Assembly (NCBI RefSeq): GCF_000367365.1
Contig: NZ_BARF01000103.1
Location: 62,001 to 126,000 of the forward strand
Direction of reading: 5' to 3'
From: Streptomyces prunicolor NBRC 13075
Lineage (GTDB): Bacteria; Actinomycetota; Actinomycetes; Streptomycetales; Streptomycetaceae
DNA length: 64,000 bases
In this document: piece after piece, positions 24,455 through 32,824 of the stretch
Layout: the number at the start of each line of letters is the position of its first letter
Numbering within the stretch: the stretch's first letter is position 1
Notes under the pieces: generated by a model
What the model saw: only the letters and a program-made list of their open reading frames with translations
Told to the model about the DNA's origin: nothing
Databases searched by the model: none
Program-made: the position numbers and the translations under genes

Positions 24455-26044
24455 GTGAACTCCACGCACAGCGAGCGTCTGGATTACCTCGTGGTCGGTG
24501 CCGGTCCCGCCGGGCTCCAGCTCGGGCAGTTACTCCAGGCGGCCGGGCACGGATACCGGATCCTGGAGAGCGGCCACGCCCCCGGCACGTTCTTCGGCAC
24601 CTTCCCCCGCCACCGCAAGCTGATCTCCATCAACAAGGTGTACAACGGCACGGACGATCCCGAACTGAATCTCCGGATGGACTGGAACTCCCTGCTGTCC
24701 CCGGACCCGCACCTGCTCTTCAGCCGCTACAGCAAGCGCTATTTCCCGCACGCCGACGACCTGGTGCGCTATCTCGCCGACTTCGCCGAGGCGTTCAAGT
24801 TGGACATCGCCTACGACACCCGGGCGGAGCGGATCCAGCGGGACGAGGACGGCTTCACCGTCACCGATCAGCACGGCCACGAACACCGCGCCCGTCGGCT
24901 GGTCGTCGCCACCGGACTGACCCGGCCCAACACCCCTGAGATCCCCGGCATCGAGACCGCCGACGACTACTCCGTCGTCTCCGTGGACCCCGAGGACTTC
25001 ATCGACCGGCGCGTCCTGATCATCGGCAAGGGCAACTCCGCCCTGGAGACCGCTGACAACCTTGTCGAGACCGCCGCCGTCATCCATGTCGCCGGCCCGC
25101 ACTCCGTCCGCATGGCCTGGAACAGCCACTACGTCGGCCATCTCCGCGCGGTCAACAACAATTTCCTCGACACCTACCAACTCAAGTCGCAGAACGCCCT
25201 GTTGGACGGAAACGTGCTCTCCGTCGAGAAGGACCCCGACGGCATGTACCGCGTCCGCTTCAGCTTCTCCCGGGCCGACGAGGTCGTGAAGGAACTGCGC
25301 TACGACCGGGTCATCGTCTGCACCGGATTCCGCTTCGACGCCTCGATCGTCGACCCGGAGTGCAGCCCCGCCCTGGTCATCGACGACCGCTTCGCCGCCC
25401 TCTCCCCGGCGTACGAGTCGGTGAACGTGCCAGGTCTCTACTTCGCCGGAACACTCATGCAGCAGCGCGACTTCAAGAAGTCCACCGGTGGCTTCATCCA
25501 CGGCTTCCGGTACGCCGTACGCGCCCTGAGCCGCATCCTCGACGAACGCCATCACGAACAGCCTTGGCCCCAGCGGCAGTTGGAGAGCGACCCGGCCGCG
25601 CTGGCGGACGCCGTGGTGGCCCGGGTCAACCGCAGCTCGGCACTGTGGCAGCAGTTCGGTGTCATCGGGGACCTGATCGTCACACCGCCCGGCGAACCGG
25701 CGAGGTACCACGAGGAGGTGCCGGTCGCGTACGCCCACGAACGCGAACTCCCCGGCAGCGTCGACTACTTCACCGTCACCCTGGAGTACGGCCCCGACCA
25801 CGACAAGGTCGACCCCTTCGACATCACCGTGCGCCGCACCGCCCAGAACTCGGTCGACGACGCCTTCGACGCGGCGTATCTCCACCCGGTGATCCGCCAC
25901 CACGGCGGCGGTGAACTTCTCGGTACCCATCACATGGCCGAGAACCTGGAGAACCACTGGGACGACCCGGAGGTCCACCACGCCCCACTGGCCGCGTTCT
26001 TCGCCCGCGAGCTGGACCGTCGGTCGGCTCCGGCGGGGCGGTGA
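24455..26044 (+). CDS. FAD-dependent NAD(P)-binding monooxygenase, FOXRED2-like
   Basis: The 529-residue product starts at GTG 24455 with AAGGAG upstream. It has two dinucleotide folds: FAD motif VVGAGPAGLQLGQLL and NAD(P) motif LIIGKGNSALETADNL. Between them the HRKLISINKVYNG and LNLRMDWNSLL blocks, and later FAGTLMQQRDFKKSTGGFIHGFRYAVRAL, match the eukaryotic ER protein FOXRED2 and its bacterial relatives rather than standard flavin monooxygenases. The long C-terminal region (about 430-529) contains a His-rich HPVIRHHGG motif of unknown role. Codon 26 (24530-24532) is TTA, which implies control by the bldA tRNA. The stop overlaps the next start (GTGA). Confidence 0.82.
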   Translation: MNSTHSERLDYLVVGAGPAGLQLGQLLQAAGHGYRILESGHAPGTFFGTFPRHRKLISINKVYNGTDDPELNLRMDWNSLLSPDPHLLFSRYSKRYFPHADDLVRYLADFAEAFKLDIAYDTRAERIQRDEDGFTVTDQHGHEHRARRLVVATGLTRPNTPEIPGIETADDYSVVSVDPEDFIDRRVLIIGKGNSALETADNLVETAAVIHVAGPHSVRMAWNSHYVGHLRAVNNNFLDTYQLKSQNALLDGNVLSVEKDPDGMYRVRFSFSRADEVVKELRYDRVIVCTGFRFDASIVDPECSPALVIDDRFAALSPAYESVNVPGLYFAGTLMQQRDFKKSTGGFIHGFRYAVRALSRILDERHHEQPWPQRQLESDPAALADAVVARVNRSSALWQQFGVIGDLIVTPPGEPARYHEEVPVAYAHERELPGSVDYFTVTLEYGPDHDKVDPFDITVRRTAQNSVDDAFDAAYLHPVIRHHGGGELLGTHHMAENLENHWDDPEVHHAPLAAFFARELDRRSAPAGR

Positions 26045-27183
26045 GCGGCGTGCAGTACACCGTCCGCGACTTCGAGACCGCGGCGCGCGCCGAACTGGAC
26101 CCCGTGTACGCCGACTTCATCGCCGGCGGGGCACGTGACGAGATCACCGTACGGGCCAACGAGGCGGCGTTCGGGCGGCTTCAGTTGCTGCCCCGGGTGC
26201 TGCGGGGAAGTGCCGAACGGGAGTTGGGCATCAGCCTGCTCGGCAGCCGGGCGAGCCTGCCGGTCCTGCTCTCCCCGACCGCATTCCACAAACTGGTCGA
26301 TCCCGAAGGGGAGTTGGCGACCGCCCGGGCCGCCGCCGCAGCCGGTGTGATCATGATCGTCGCCATGGCGTCCACGGTGGCGGTGGGCGAGATCGCCGAC
26401 GCGGCCCGCGCGGCCGGCGACGACGCGACCCTGTGGTTCCAGCTCTACATCCAGCCCGACCTGGACATCACGGAGGAGCTGGTCCGGCGGGCCACCGACG
26501 CGGGCTGCACCGCGCTGGTCGTCACCGTGGACTCACCGGTGCTGGGCGCGGGCGAGCGCAACCGGCGCAATGGCTTCCACGACCTGCCGCCGGGCCTGCG
26601 CTGCGAGAACCTGGTGGACCTGCGCGACGGCGAGCGCGGCCACGTACGCCAGATCGCCATGTCCCCCGAACTGAACTGGGAGCACATCGACTGGCTGCGC
26701 GGCGTCACTTCCCTGCCCATCCTGCTCAAGGGTGTCCTGCACCCGGAGGACGCCCGGCTCGCGGTCCGGCACGGCGTCGACGGGCTGTTGCTGTCGAACC
26801 ACGGCGGCCGCCAACTCGACACCGTCCCCGCCACGTTGGAGCTGCTGCCGGAGATCCTGGCCGCGGTCGAGGGCCGCGTCCCGGTCGTGCTCGACGGAGG
26901 CGTCCGGCGCGGCACCGACGCGGTCAAGGCGCTGGCGCTCGGCGCGTCCGCGGTGGGCATCGGCCGGCCTGTGATGTGGGCCCTGGCCGAGGGCGGTGAG
27001 AAAGGCGTACGACGTCTCCTCGAACTGCTGCGGGACGAACTCGACGACACCCTCGCCCTGTGCGGGGCGTCCGCACTCGCCGACCTGACACCCGATCTGG
27101 TCCGGGTGCCCGCATGGGGTCCCGTCCCTGGTCCCGCCGTGACACCGGGGACGGACCGACGATTCGGCGGGGTGGTCGCGTGA
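26041..27183 (+). CDS. FMN-dependent alpha-hydroxy-acid oxidase
   Basis: The 380-residue TIM-barrel flavoprotein has the family's features: DFIAGGARDEITVRANEAAF at the start, LSPTAFHKL, the substrate arginine region VTVDSPVLGAGERNRRNGF, the catalytic histidine in SNHGGRQLD, and the phosphate-binding VVLDGGVRRGTDAVKALALGA. It belongs with glycolate, lactate and 4-hydroxymandelate oxidases. GTG 26041 overlaps the preceding stop, and the P450-like gene overlaps its own end, so translation of the three genes is coupled. A secondary-metabolic substrate is likelier than lactate given these neighbours. Confidence 0.86.
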   Translation: MSGVQYTVRDFETAARAELDPVYADFIAGGARDEITVRANEAAFGRLQLLPRVLRGSAERELGISLLGSRASLPVLLSPTAFHKLVDPEGELATARAAAAAGVIMIVAMASTVAVGEIADAARAAGDDATLWFQLYIQPDLDITEELVRRATDAGCTALVVTVDSPVLGAGERNRRNGFHDLPPGLRCENLVDLRDGERGHVRQIAMSPELNWEHIDWLRGVTSLPILLKGVLHPEDARLAVRHGVDGLLLSNHGGRQLDTVPATLELLPEILAAVEGRVPVVLDGGVRRGTDAVKALALGASAVGIGRPVMWALAEGGEKGVRRLLELLRDELDDTLALCGASALADLTPDLVRVPAWGPVPGPAVTPGTDRRFGGVVA

Positions 27184-28565
27184 GCCCCACCGGTTGGCTT
27201 CTTCTGGGTCTGGCCGTGGCCCTGGTGGCCGGTCTGCCGTACTGGCTGCCCAGGACCGTGATCGCGCTGCGGGTGCGGATCTTCGCCCGGGTGGGCGGCG
27301 AGGAAGGGGTCCGGGCACCGGGCAGGGAGGTGCCCGCCGAGGAGTTCAAGAAGGTGTACGGGCATCCGGCGGCCAACGGCCGCAGCCGGGGCGCCGCGCT
27401 CTCCGACCTGTTCTGGTACTGGCTCTCGCCGGGCCCGGAGGTGCACCAGGAGCACCTGGAGCCCGGACCGCGCTACGACGACGTGGCCCGGACCACCCGG
27501 CAGATCCTGGCCGGGCTGTCCAGGGAGCAGTGGACGGAGCTGGTCGGCCGCTGCACCCGCCGGGTGCTCGACGAACTCGACGGCCACGCGCGCGTGCACC
27601 GGGTCAGACTGCGCGACCTGATGATGCCCGTCTGGGCCGAGGTCTACTACGAGGTGGTCTTCCGCGCACCCTGTCCGCGACACGTCCGGGACCTGATCAC
27701 CGCGAACGCGGACGACGTGGTCAGCGCCCTGAAGTGCACCGGCCTGCGCCACATGGACCGCCGGGCCCGCCTCACCGCCCACCTGCGGGACCGGCTCGCG
27801 CACGACCCGCCGCCCGTGCCGCTGCCATCCACGCTCACCGCGCGGGAGCAGGCGTACTACCTGCAGGGCACGTTCTTCAACACCGCGGTCGTGCAGATGT
27901 CGGAGGCGATGGCCCATCTGCTGCTGGCCCTCGCCACCCACCGGCCGGTGCAGGACCGGCTGGCGTCCGGAGAGGAGGGCCCGGACTTCCTGGACGGGGT
28001 GATCAACGAGACGCTCCAGCACTTCCCGCTCTTCGGAGTGGCCCACCGGATCACCTCGGGGGAGATCCCCCGGGACGGGCGCGACCCCATCCCGGCCGGT
28101 TCGGTCCTGCTGTTCAACTACCCCGAGTACCAGGGGTCCGGAGGCGACCCGTTCGACCCGGACCGGTGGCTGAACGCGGACACGAGGCCCTCCGCCTCCA
28201 TACCGTTCGGGGTGACCGCCAACCGTCCCTGCCCGGCGCGGGGTTTCGCCGTCCTGACCATGAGGGTCGCCGCGGAGGAGGTCCTGCGCCGCTTCCGACT
28301 CGACTCCTCGGTGGAACACACCCGTTCGCTGCCCAGCCGCGGTCCCTGCCTGCTCGTCGCACGCACCGGGGCCGAGGGCGCCCGGTTGCGGACCCGGCTC
28401 GCGGTGCTGCGCCTCGCCGACAGCTGGGAGGGCGTCTGGCGCAGCCTCGTCCAACTCGTCCTCGGCAGCTACATGGTGTGGGACGCCCGGCGTCAGGGCC
28501 TGTGCCGGAACTATTTCGCCGCCTCGTCCGGCGGCTCCACCACCTCTGTCCCAGCCGGCCGATGA
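27180..28565 (+). CDS. Cytochrome P450-like protein with degenerate ExxR and haem motifs
   Basis: This 461-residue protein has an N-terminal membrane helix (WLLLGLAVALVAGLPYWL), then a P450-like fold: a K-helix at VINETLQHFPLFGVAHRIT, an IPAGSVLLFNYPEYQGSG strand, DPFDPDRWL, and a cysteine loop around Cys351 (FGVTANRPCPARGFAVLTMR). In the K-helix the ExxR arginine is Gln280, and the haem loop has one extra residue and lacks the usual glycines. It may be a true P450 of an unusual family or a diverged relative such as a peroxygenase-like or non-oxidative enzyme. GTG 27180 overlaps the oxidase stop. Confidence 0.75.
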   Translation: MSPTGWLLLGLAVALVAGLPYWLPRTVIALRVRIFARVGGEEGVRAPGREVPAEEFKKVYGHPAANGRSRGAALSDLFWYWLSPGPEVHQEHLEPGPRYDDVARTTRQILAGLSREQWTELVGRCTRRVLDELDGHARVHRVRLRDLMMPVWAEVYYEVVFRAPCPRHVRDLITANADDVVSALKCTGLRHMDRRARLTAHLRDRLAHDPPPVPLPSTLTAREQAYYLQGTFFNTAVVQMSEAMAHLLLALATHRPVQDRLASGEEGPDFLDGVINETLQHFPLFGVAHRITSGEIPRDGRDPIPAGSVLLFNYPEYQGSGGDPFDPDRWLNADTRPSASIPFGVTANRPCPARGFAVLTMRVAAEEVLRRFRLDSSVEHTRSLPSRGPCLLVARTGAEGARLRTRLAVLRLADSWEGVWRSLVQLVLGSYMVWDARRQGLCRNYFAASSGGSTTSVPAGR

Positions 28566-28578
28566 GAGGACCGAGACC

Positions 28579-29877
28579 ATGACTCCCGTGGAGCTCGCTC
28601 CCGCCTTCTTCCTGGCCGTCGTCGTGATTCTGCTGACCTGCCGGCTGGTCGTCCTGCTGGCAGGCCGCTTCGGCCAACCGCCCGTGGTCGGCGAGATGAT
28701 CGCCGGGGTACTGCTCGGCCCCTCCCTGTTCGGGCTGATCGCCCCAGGCACCTCCGCCCATGTCTTCCCGCCCGAACTGAAGCCGGTGCTGTACGTGGCC
28801 GGCCAGATCGGTCTGGTGGCCCTGATGTTCGGCGCCGGTTACGAGTTCCGGGCGCACGCGGGACGCGGTCTGGCCGGCACCGCCGTCGCCGTCTCCTCGG
28901 CCGGCGTGGGGATCCCGCTGGTGCTGGGCGTGGGACTGACCCTCGTGGCCCACGGCCATGTCGGCATCTTCGTCGACGGGGTCTCGGTGTGGGTGACGGC
29001 GGCGTTCGTCGGCGTCGCGCTGGCGATCACCGCCTTCCCGATGCTGGCCCGGATCATCACCGAACGCGGGCTGGCCGGCTCGCGGTTCGGCTCACTCGCC
29101 CTGGCCTCCGGCGCCACGGACGACGCCGTGGCCTGGATCATGCTGGCGGGCGTGCTGAGCGTGGCCTCGGGCAAGGTGCGGCCCATCCTGGAGGCCGTCG
29201 GCGGCACGCTGCTGTTCGTCGCCGTACTGCTCCTACTGGGGCGCCGCCTGCTGGCCTGGATCGTGAACCGCCCGGGCCTCGGCGACGACACCCGCCTCCT
29301 CTTCACGGTCGCCGCGCTGTTCTGTGCGGCCTGGTTCACCGACATCAGCGGCCTGTACTCCGTGTTCGGGGCGTTCTGCGTGGGGATGGCCATGCCACGC
29401 GGCGAGGCGTCCGAACGGCTCGTGCGGACCACCCAGTCCGTGACCCAGGTGGTGTTCGTGCCGATGTTCTTCACCTACTCCGGCCTGAACACCCGGTTCG
29501 ACGTATTCTCCGACCCGCCCGTGCTGCTGTTCGGGGCGGCCGCGGTCGTCCTGGCCGTGGCCGGAAAGTTCGGCGGCTGCTGGGCCGCCGCCCGGCTGCG
29601 CGGCGAACCCGGTCCGGTGGCCGTCCGGGTCGGCGCCCTGATGAACGCCCGTGGTCTCATGCAGCTGATCGCGCTCAACATCGGGCTGTCGGCCGGCATC
29701 GTCAGCGAGGAACTGTTCACCGCGCTCGTCCTCGTCGCCCTGGTCACCACGGTCATGACGGTTCCGGTGCTGAGCCTGCTGGACCGCCGCGACGCCAGAT
29801 CCCGGACAGCGGAGGAGGCACCCGAGGAGGAGGACGAGGAGGAGGACGAGGAGGAGGTGGCGGCGGCGCCGAGTTGA
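28579..29877 (+). CDS. Cation:proton antiporter (CPA2 / KefB-like family)
   Basis: The 432-residue protein has about 12 membrane helices with the CPA2 patterns GRFGQPPVVGEMIAGVLLGPSL and ITAFPMLARIITERGL, an acidic pair in ATDDAVAWIML, and a glycine-rich later helix with LMNARGLMQLIALNIGL. It exchanges Na+ or K+ for protons. The C-terminus has an acidic run of Glu/Asp residues encoded by GAG/GAC repeats. It starts 13 bases after the P450-like gene and thus closes the cassette. Antiporters at the end of secondary-metabolite operons can provide export or self-protection, which is inference here. Confidence 0.86.
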   Translation: MTPVELAPAFFLAVVVILLTCRLVVLLAGRFGQPPVVGEMIAGVLLGPSLFGLIAPGTSAHVFPPELKPVLYVAGQIGLVALMFGAGYEFRAHAGRGLAGTAVAVSSAGVGIPLVLGVGLTLVAHGHVGIFVDGVSVWVTAAFVGVALAITAFPMLARIITERGLAGSRFGSLALASGATDDAVAWIMLAGVLSVASGKVRPILEAVGGTLLFVAVLLLLGRRLLAWIVNRPGLGDDTRLLFTVAALFCAAWFTDISGLYSVFGAFCVGMAMPRGEASERLVRTTQSVTQVVFVPMFFTYSGLNTRFDVFSDPPVLLFGAAAVVLAVAGKFGGCWAAARLRGEPGPVAVRVGALMNARGLMQLIALNIGLSAGIVSEELFTALVLVALVTTVMTVPVLSLLDRRDARSRTAEEAPEEEDEEEDEEEVAAAPS

Positions 29878-30020
29878 GCGAGCGCCTGCGGGGTGACGGG
29901 CGCCGGGAGACGGGCGGCATGCGACGGGCGGCAGACGGCGTGGCGCACCCGGCGTGTGTTCGGCGGCGAGACCGTCACGACGCGCTCAGCGCCGAAGCGT
30001 TCGATGATCGCGCGGCCCCG

Positions 30021-30160
30021 AAGGGGCGTCGGCCGACCAGCCGTCGCCCCGGCCGGGCAGCCGTCGCCCCGGCCGGGCAGCCGTCGCCCCGGCCGGGCAG
30101 ACTCCGATACGGCCGGGCAGACTCCGATACGGCCAGGCAGGCCACCGACACGGCCGTACG
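30021..30160. repeat. Seven-unit 20-bp tandem repeat array
   Basis: In phase from 30021: a degenerate unit; three identical CCGTCGCCCCGGCCGGGCAG units at 30041-30100; ACTCCGATACGGCCGGGCAG at 30101; ACTCCGATACGGCCAGGCAG at 30121; and a decayed unit to 30160. A 20-base period cannot keep a reading frame, so the array is not coding. It occupies the 329-base gap 29878-30206 between the antiporter gene and the convergent PTH2 gene; the rest of that gap shows nothing else I can name. Confidence 0.9.
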
Positions 30161-30206
30161 CCTTCCGCAACGAACCGATCTGCGCGGGCGCCCCGGTTGC
30201 GCTGCC

Positions 30207-30938
30207 TCAGCCGCGTCGCCGCAGCGCCGGATGCTCCGTCACGACGGTCGCCGAGCCCGGCGCGATCTCCGTGAACCCCGCGTCCTTGACCAACGGCAGC
30301 CCGCTGCTGGTGAGTTCGGTCCAACGGGCGGGGTCGGCGGTGCGGACCGAGAGCGGGAAACCCGCCTGGCGCCAGGCGGTCCGCTCCTCGTCCGACAGTT
30401 CCCACCAGGCGAGTTGGGCGCCGTGGCCGGTCTGGGCCATCGTCTTGCCGGCGGACATGTCGAGGTCGGGATTCAGCCAGAGCACCGGCGCCGTAGGGTC
30501 CGCGTCGGCCGGCGGTTCGGGGTCGTCGAGGTCGGTGCCGGAGACCTGGAGCCGGGCCAGGTCCTTGGGCCAGCCGTCGAGCGGGACGGGCGGGAAGACC
30601 CGTACCTCCGCGGACTTCCCGGTCACGGTGATGCCCGGCAGCGCCTCGGCCCGCCGCCACTCGGCACCGCGTGCCCGCCGGACCACCTTCCGGATACGCG
30701 CGTCCTGCCAGTCCCGCATGACCTCCGCCCACTCCCCGTCCCCGACGGCCCGCTCATCGCTCAGGATCGTCAGCACAGCGCGAGCGGCCGTCTCCAACGC
30801 GTCGGTACGGGCCGGGGGAGCATCCCGCTCGATCCGCACAACCAACGGCAACACGAACTGTGGTGCCTCATCGCGAACGGTCCGCTCATTACGAAAGGGG
30901 TCGACACTGTCGCCGGGAACGGTGGAATCACTGGTCAC
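30207..30938 (-). CDS. Peptidyl-tRNA hydrolase 2 (PTH2) domain protein
   Basis: The 243-residue product starts at GTG 30938. The C-terminal part has the PTH2 motif (DMSAGKTMAQTGHGAQLAWW, comparable to the MskGKiaAQvaHA pattern of archaeal and eukaryotic enzymes), followed by a strand-rich region ending in a Thr/Glu/His segment. PTH2 enzymes release peptides from stalled peptidyl-tRNA. The first 120 residues are an N-terminal extension without a recognised domain, possibly a second copy of the fold. Housekeeping Pth1 is a separate enzyme, so this is an additional actinobacterial member. Confidence 0.75.
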   Translation of the reverse strand: MTSDSTVPGDSVDPFRNERTVRDEAPQFVLPLVVRIERDAPPARTDALETAARAVLTILSDERAVGDGEWAEVMRDWQDARIRKVVRRARGAEWRRAEALPGITVTGKSAEVRVFPPVPLDGWPKDLARLQVSGTDLDDPEPPADADPTAPVLWLNPDLDMSAGKTMAQTGHGAQLAWWELSDEERTAWRQAGFPLSVRTADPARWTELTSSGLPLVKDAGFTEIAPGSATVVTEHPALRRRG

Positions 30939-30995
30939 ACCCGCCAGTCTGCCAGGCGGACGTTCGGTACCTGAAAGTACCGCTGAGGGGATTGC

Positions 30996-31040
30996 CTAGA
31001 GGCGCGGGGAACTGCGCGACCAGCCACAACGAACCCGCAG
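30996..31040 (+). repeat. Dispersed Streptomyces intergenic repeat, copy 2
   Basis: AGGCGCGGGGAACTGCGCGA followed by CCAGCCACAACGAACCCGCAG repeats the core at 6054-6091 almost base for base and has a fuller 3' end. It lies in the divergent gap between the PTH2 gene and the ABC ATPase gene, 49 bases before the latter. Confidence 0.75.
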
Positions 31041-31088
31041 TCGCCGAACGACATATTCACCCCACCCCTCCTGCGAGAGAATGCCCCG

Positions 31089-31964
31089 ATGCGACGCGAT
31101 CTACAGCTGAACAACGTCGGCCGCCGCTACGGAATCCACGGCCCCTGGATCCTCCGCGGAGTAAACCTGGAGTTGGCGCGCCACACCCTCACCCGCGTCG
31201 AGGGCCCCAACGGCACCGGCAAATCCACCCTCCTCCGCCTCCTCGCCCGCATAGACGCCCCCACCGAAGGCAAGGTCACCGGCCGCCCCCGCACGGCGTA
31301 CGTCCCCGAACGCTTCCCCCAGGCACTCCCCTTCACCGCCGAGGCCTACCTCACCCACCTCGGCACGGTGCACGGCCTCTCCCGCGCGGCAGCGCCCCGC
31401 GCCGCGAGCGAGTGGCTCGACCGCTTCGGCGCCGGCGCCTACGCCCGTACCCCCATGACCCGCCTCTCCAAGGGCAGCAGCCAGAAGGTAGCCGTAGCCC
31501 AAGCCCTGCTCGCTGAGCCGGAGTTGCTCGTCCTCGACGAGGCATGGACCGGCCTGGACGAGGACGCGAGGGCAGAGCTGGAACGGGCGGTGGCCGAACG
31601 CACGGCGGCCGGCGGAGCCGTGGTCTTCGTCGACCACGATCCACGCCGCCTCGCGGGGGCACCTCACAGGACGTACACGGTCACGGACGGAACCCTCAAC
31701 CTCCGCACGGACAAGCCCACTTCACCGTCCGGACCGCAGGTATCGCTGGACGTGCAGGGCCCGCCGGGAGGCCAACTTCCGCCCGAGGCAGGCCAGTTCC
31801 TCACTTCATCCACGGAACTCACCCCCGGTACCCACCGCCTCACCGTCCCCGCCTCCCACTCGGACGTCCTGCTCCGCGCCCTGCTGACGGCCCACCCGCC
31901 CTGGCACGTGGTGAGCCTGAACCAGCGCGCCGACCTCCCCCTCGACGACGAAAGCCCCCGGTGA
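31089..31964 (+). CDS. ABC transporter ATP-binding protein with long C-terminal tail
   Basis: The 291-residue subunit has Walker A GPNGTGKST, signature LSKGSSQKVAVAQALL, Walker B LLVLDEAWTGLD and switch histidine VDHDPRR. The ATPase domain ends near residue 200, leaving a 90-residue tail with beta-rich segments that is unusual for CcmA-type exporters. ATG 31089 has a weak GAGAG ribosome site. The stop overlaps the following permease gene (GTGA). Substrate unknown; the pair is the minimum for a small exporter. Confidence 0.85.
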   Translation: MRRDLQLNNVGRRYGIHGPWILRGVNLELARHTLTRVEGPNGTGKSTLLRLLARIDAPTEGKVTGRPRTAYVPERFPQALPFTAEAYLTHLGTVHGLSRAAAPRAASEWLDRFGAGAYARTPMTRLSKGSSQKVAVAQALLAEPELLVLDEAWTGLDEDARAELERAVAERTAAGGAVVFVDHDPRRLAGAPHRTYTVTDGTLNLRTDKPTSPSGPQVSLDVQGPPGGQLPPEAGQFLTSSTELTPGTHRLTVPASHSDVLLRALLTAHPPWHVVSLNQRADLPLDDESPR

Positions 31965-32650
31965 CCGCGATGTCCACGATGACGGCCCTCCTGCGCTACC
32001 AGGCCGCCCTTCTCCTGCGCTCGCAACGCTGGCTCCCGCCGTTCATCCTGTACGCCGCGTTCCTTGGCATCGGCGTCCAGGGCGGCCAGCCGGTGCTCGA
32101 CTCGCTCGGCTACACGGCCGCGGCCCTGCTCCCCGTAGCGGCCTGGCTGGTGCGGATCTGTACGACCAACGAGCCGCCCGCGGCGCGCAGTTGTGTCGCG
32201 GCGGCGGTCGGACCCGGCCGGGCCCACCTCGCCTGTCTGCTGGTCGCGCTGACCACCGCGGCGGCGCTCGGCACGGCGGCGACCCTCGTCGTCACGCTGA
32301 TCAGCGACCCGGCGAGCGCCGATCACCGTACCCGGGTGTCGCTCCTCGCCGCCGCCGCGGCCGGTCTGCTCGCGACCCTGGCCTGCGCCCTGCTCGGCAC
32401 GGCGGTCGGCGCGCTCACCAACTGGCCGCTGCTGCGCTCACCCGGCCGGGCCGTGCCCGCGATGCTGCTGGCGGCGTTGCTCGCCGTGGTGGTGACCGGT
32501 TCCCCGGCGCAGGCGGCGGTCAGTGGCCTGGTCACCGGCTCGCAGTCCGGCACGGTCCCGGTCCCGCTGCTGCCGCTGGCCGGTGCGGCCCTGGTCGCGG
32601 CGGCCGTGACCGCCGTGACCTGCGCCCTCACCTCCCGCCGCTCACCCTGA
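31961..32650 (+). CDS. ABC transporter membrane subunit
   Basis: This 229-residue hydrophobic protein begins at GTG 31961 overlapping the ATPase stop. It has about six membrane helices: LPPFILYAAFLGIGVQG, YTAAALLPVAAWLV, LACLLVALTTAAALG, LLAAAAAGLLATLACALL, VPAMLLAALLAVVVTG and a final Ala/Val helix. There is no recognised permease motif, as is usual for two-component exporters. Its end overlaps by nine bases the end of the convergent zinc-ribbon microgene. Confidence 0.8.
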   Translation: MTAMSTMTALLRYQAALLLRSQRWLPPFILYAAFLGIGVQGGQPVLDSLGYTAAALLPVAAWLVRICTTNEPPAARSCVAAAVGPGRAHLACLLVALTTAAALGTAATLVVTLISDPASADHRTRVSLLAAAAAGLLATLACALLGTAVGALTNWPLLRSPGRAVPAMLLAALLAVVVTGSPAQAAVSGLVTGSQSGTVPVPLLPLAGAALVAAAVTAVTCALTSRRSP

Positions 32651-32785
32651 ACAGGCGGTGCGCTGTGCCTCCTGCCACTCGCACACGGGGCACAGCGTGA
32701 TCCCCTTGTGCGACTCCGGGTACTCCGTCGGTTCCCGGCACAGCACGCACTCCGCGTACACCGGTGCCGGCTCTTCGTCGCTCAT
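32642..32785 (-). CDS. Small zinc-ribbon-like protein (47 aa)
   Basis: ATG 32785 opens a 47-codon frame whose product has an acidic start (MSDEEPAP) and two CxxC pairs, ECVLCRE and LCPVCEW, spaced by 15 residues, which is a compact zinc ribbon; a fifth cysteine is near the end. The frame uses G/C-ended codons throughout. Its 3' end overlaps the ABC permease gene on the other strand. Such microproteins are conserved in Streptomyces but have no assigned role; nucleic-acid or protein binding would fit the fold. Confidence 0.7.
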   Translation of the reverse strand: MSDEEPAPVYAECVLCREPTEYPESHKGITLCPVCEWQEAQRTACSG

Positions 32786-32824
32786 GCGACCAGCGTAAGA
32801 GGAGTGCGCGACCCTCGGTCGATC

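Noticed and set aside
30021..30160. Possible CRISPR array
   Set aside because: The units are contiguous 20-bp copies with no unique spacers, and no cas genes are present.
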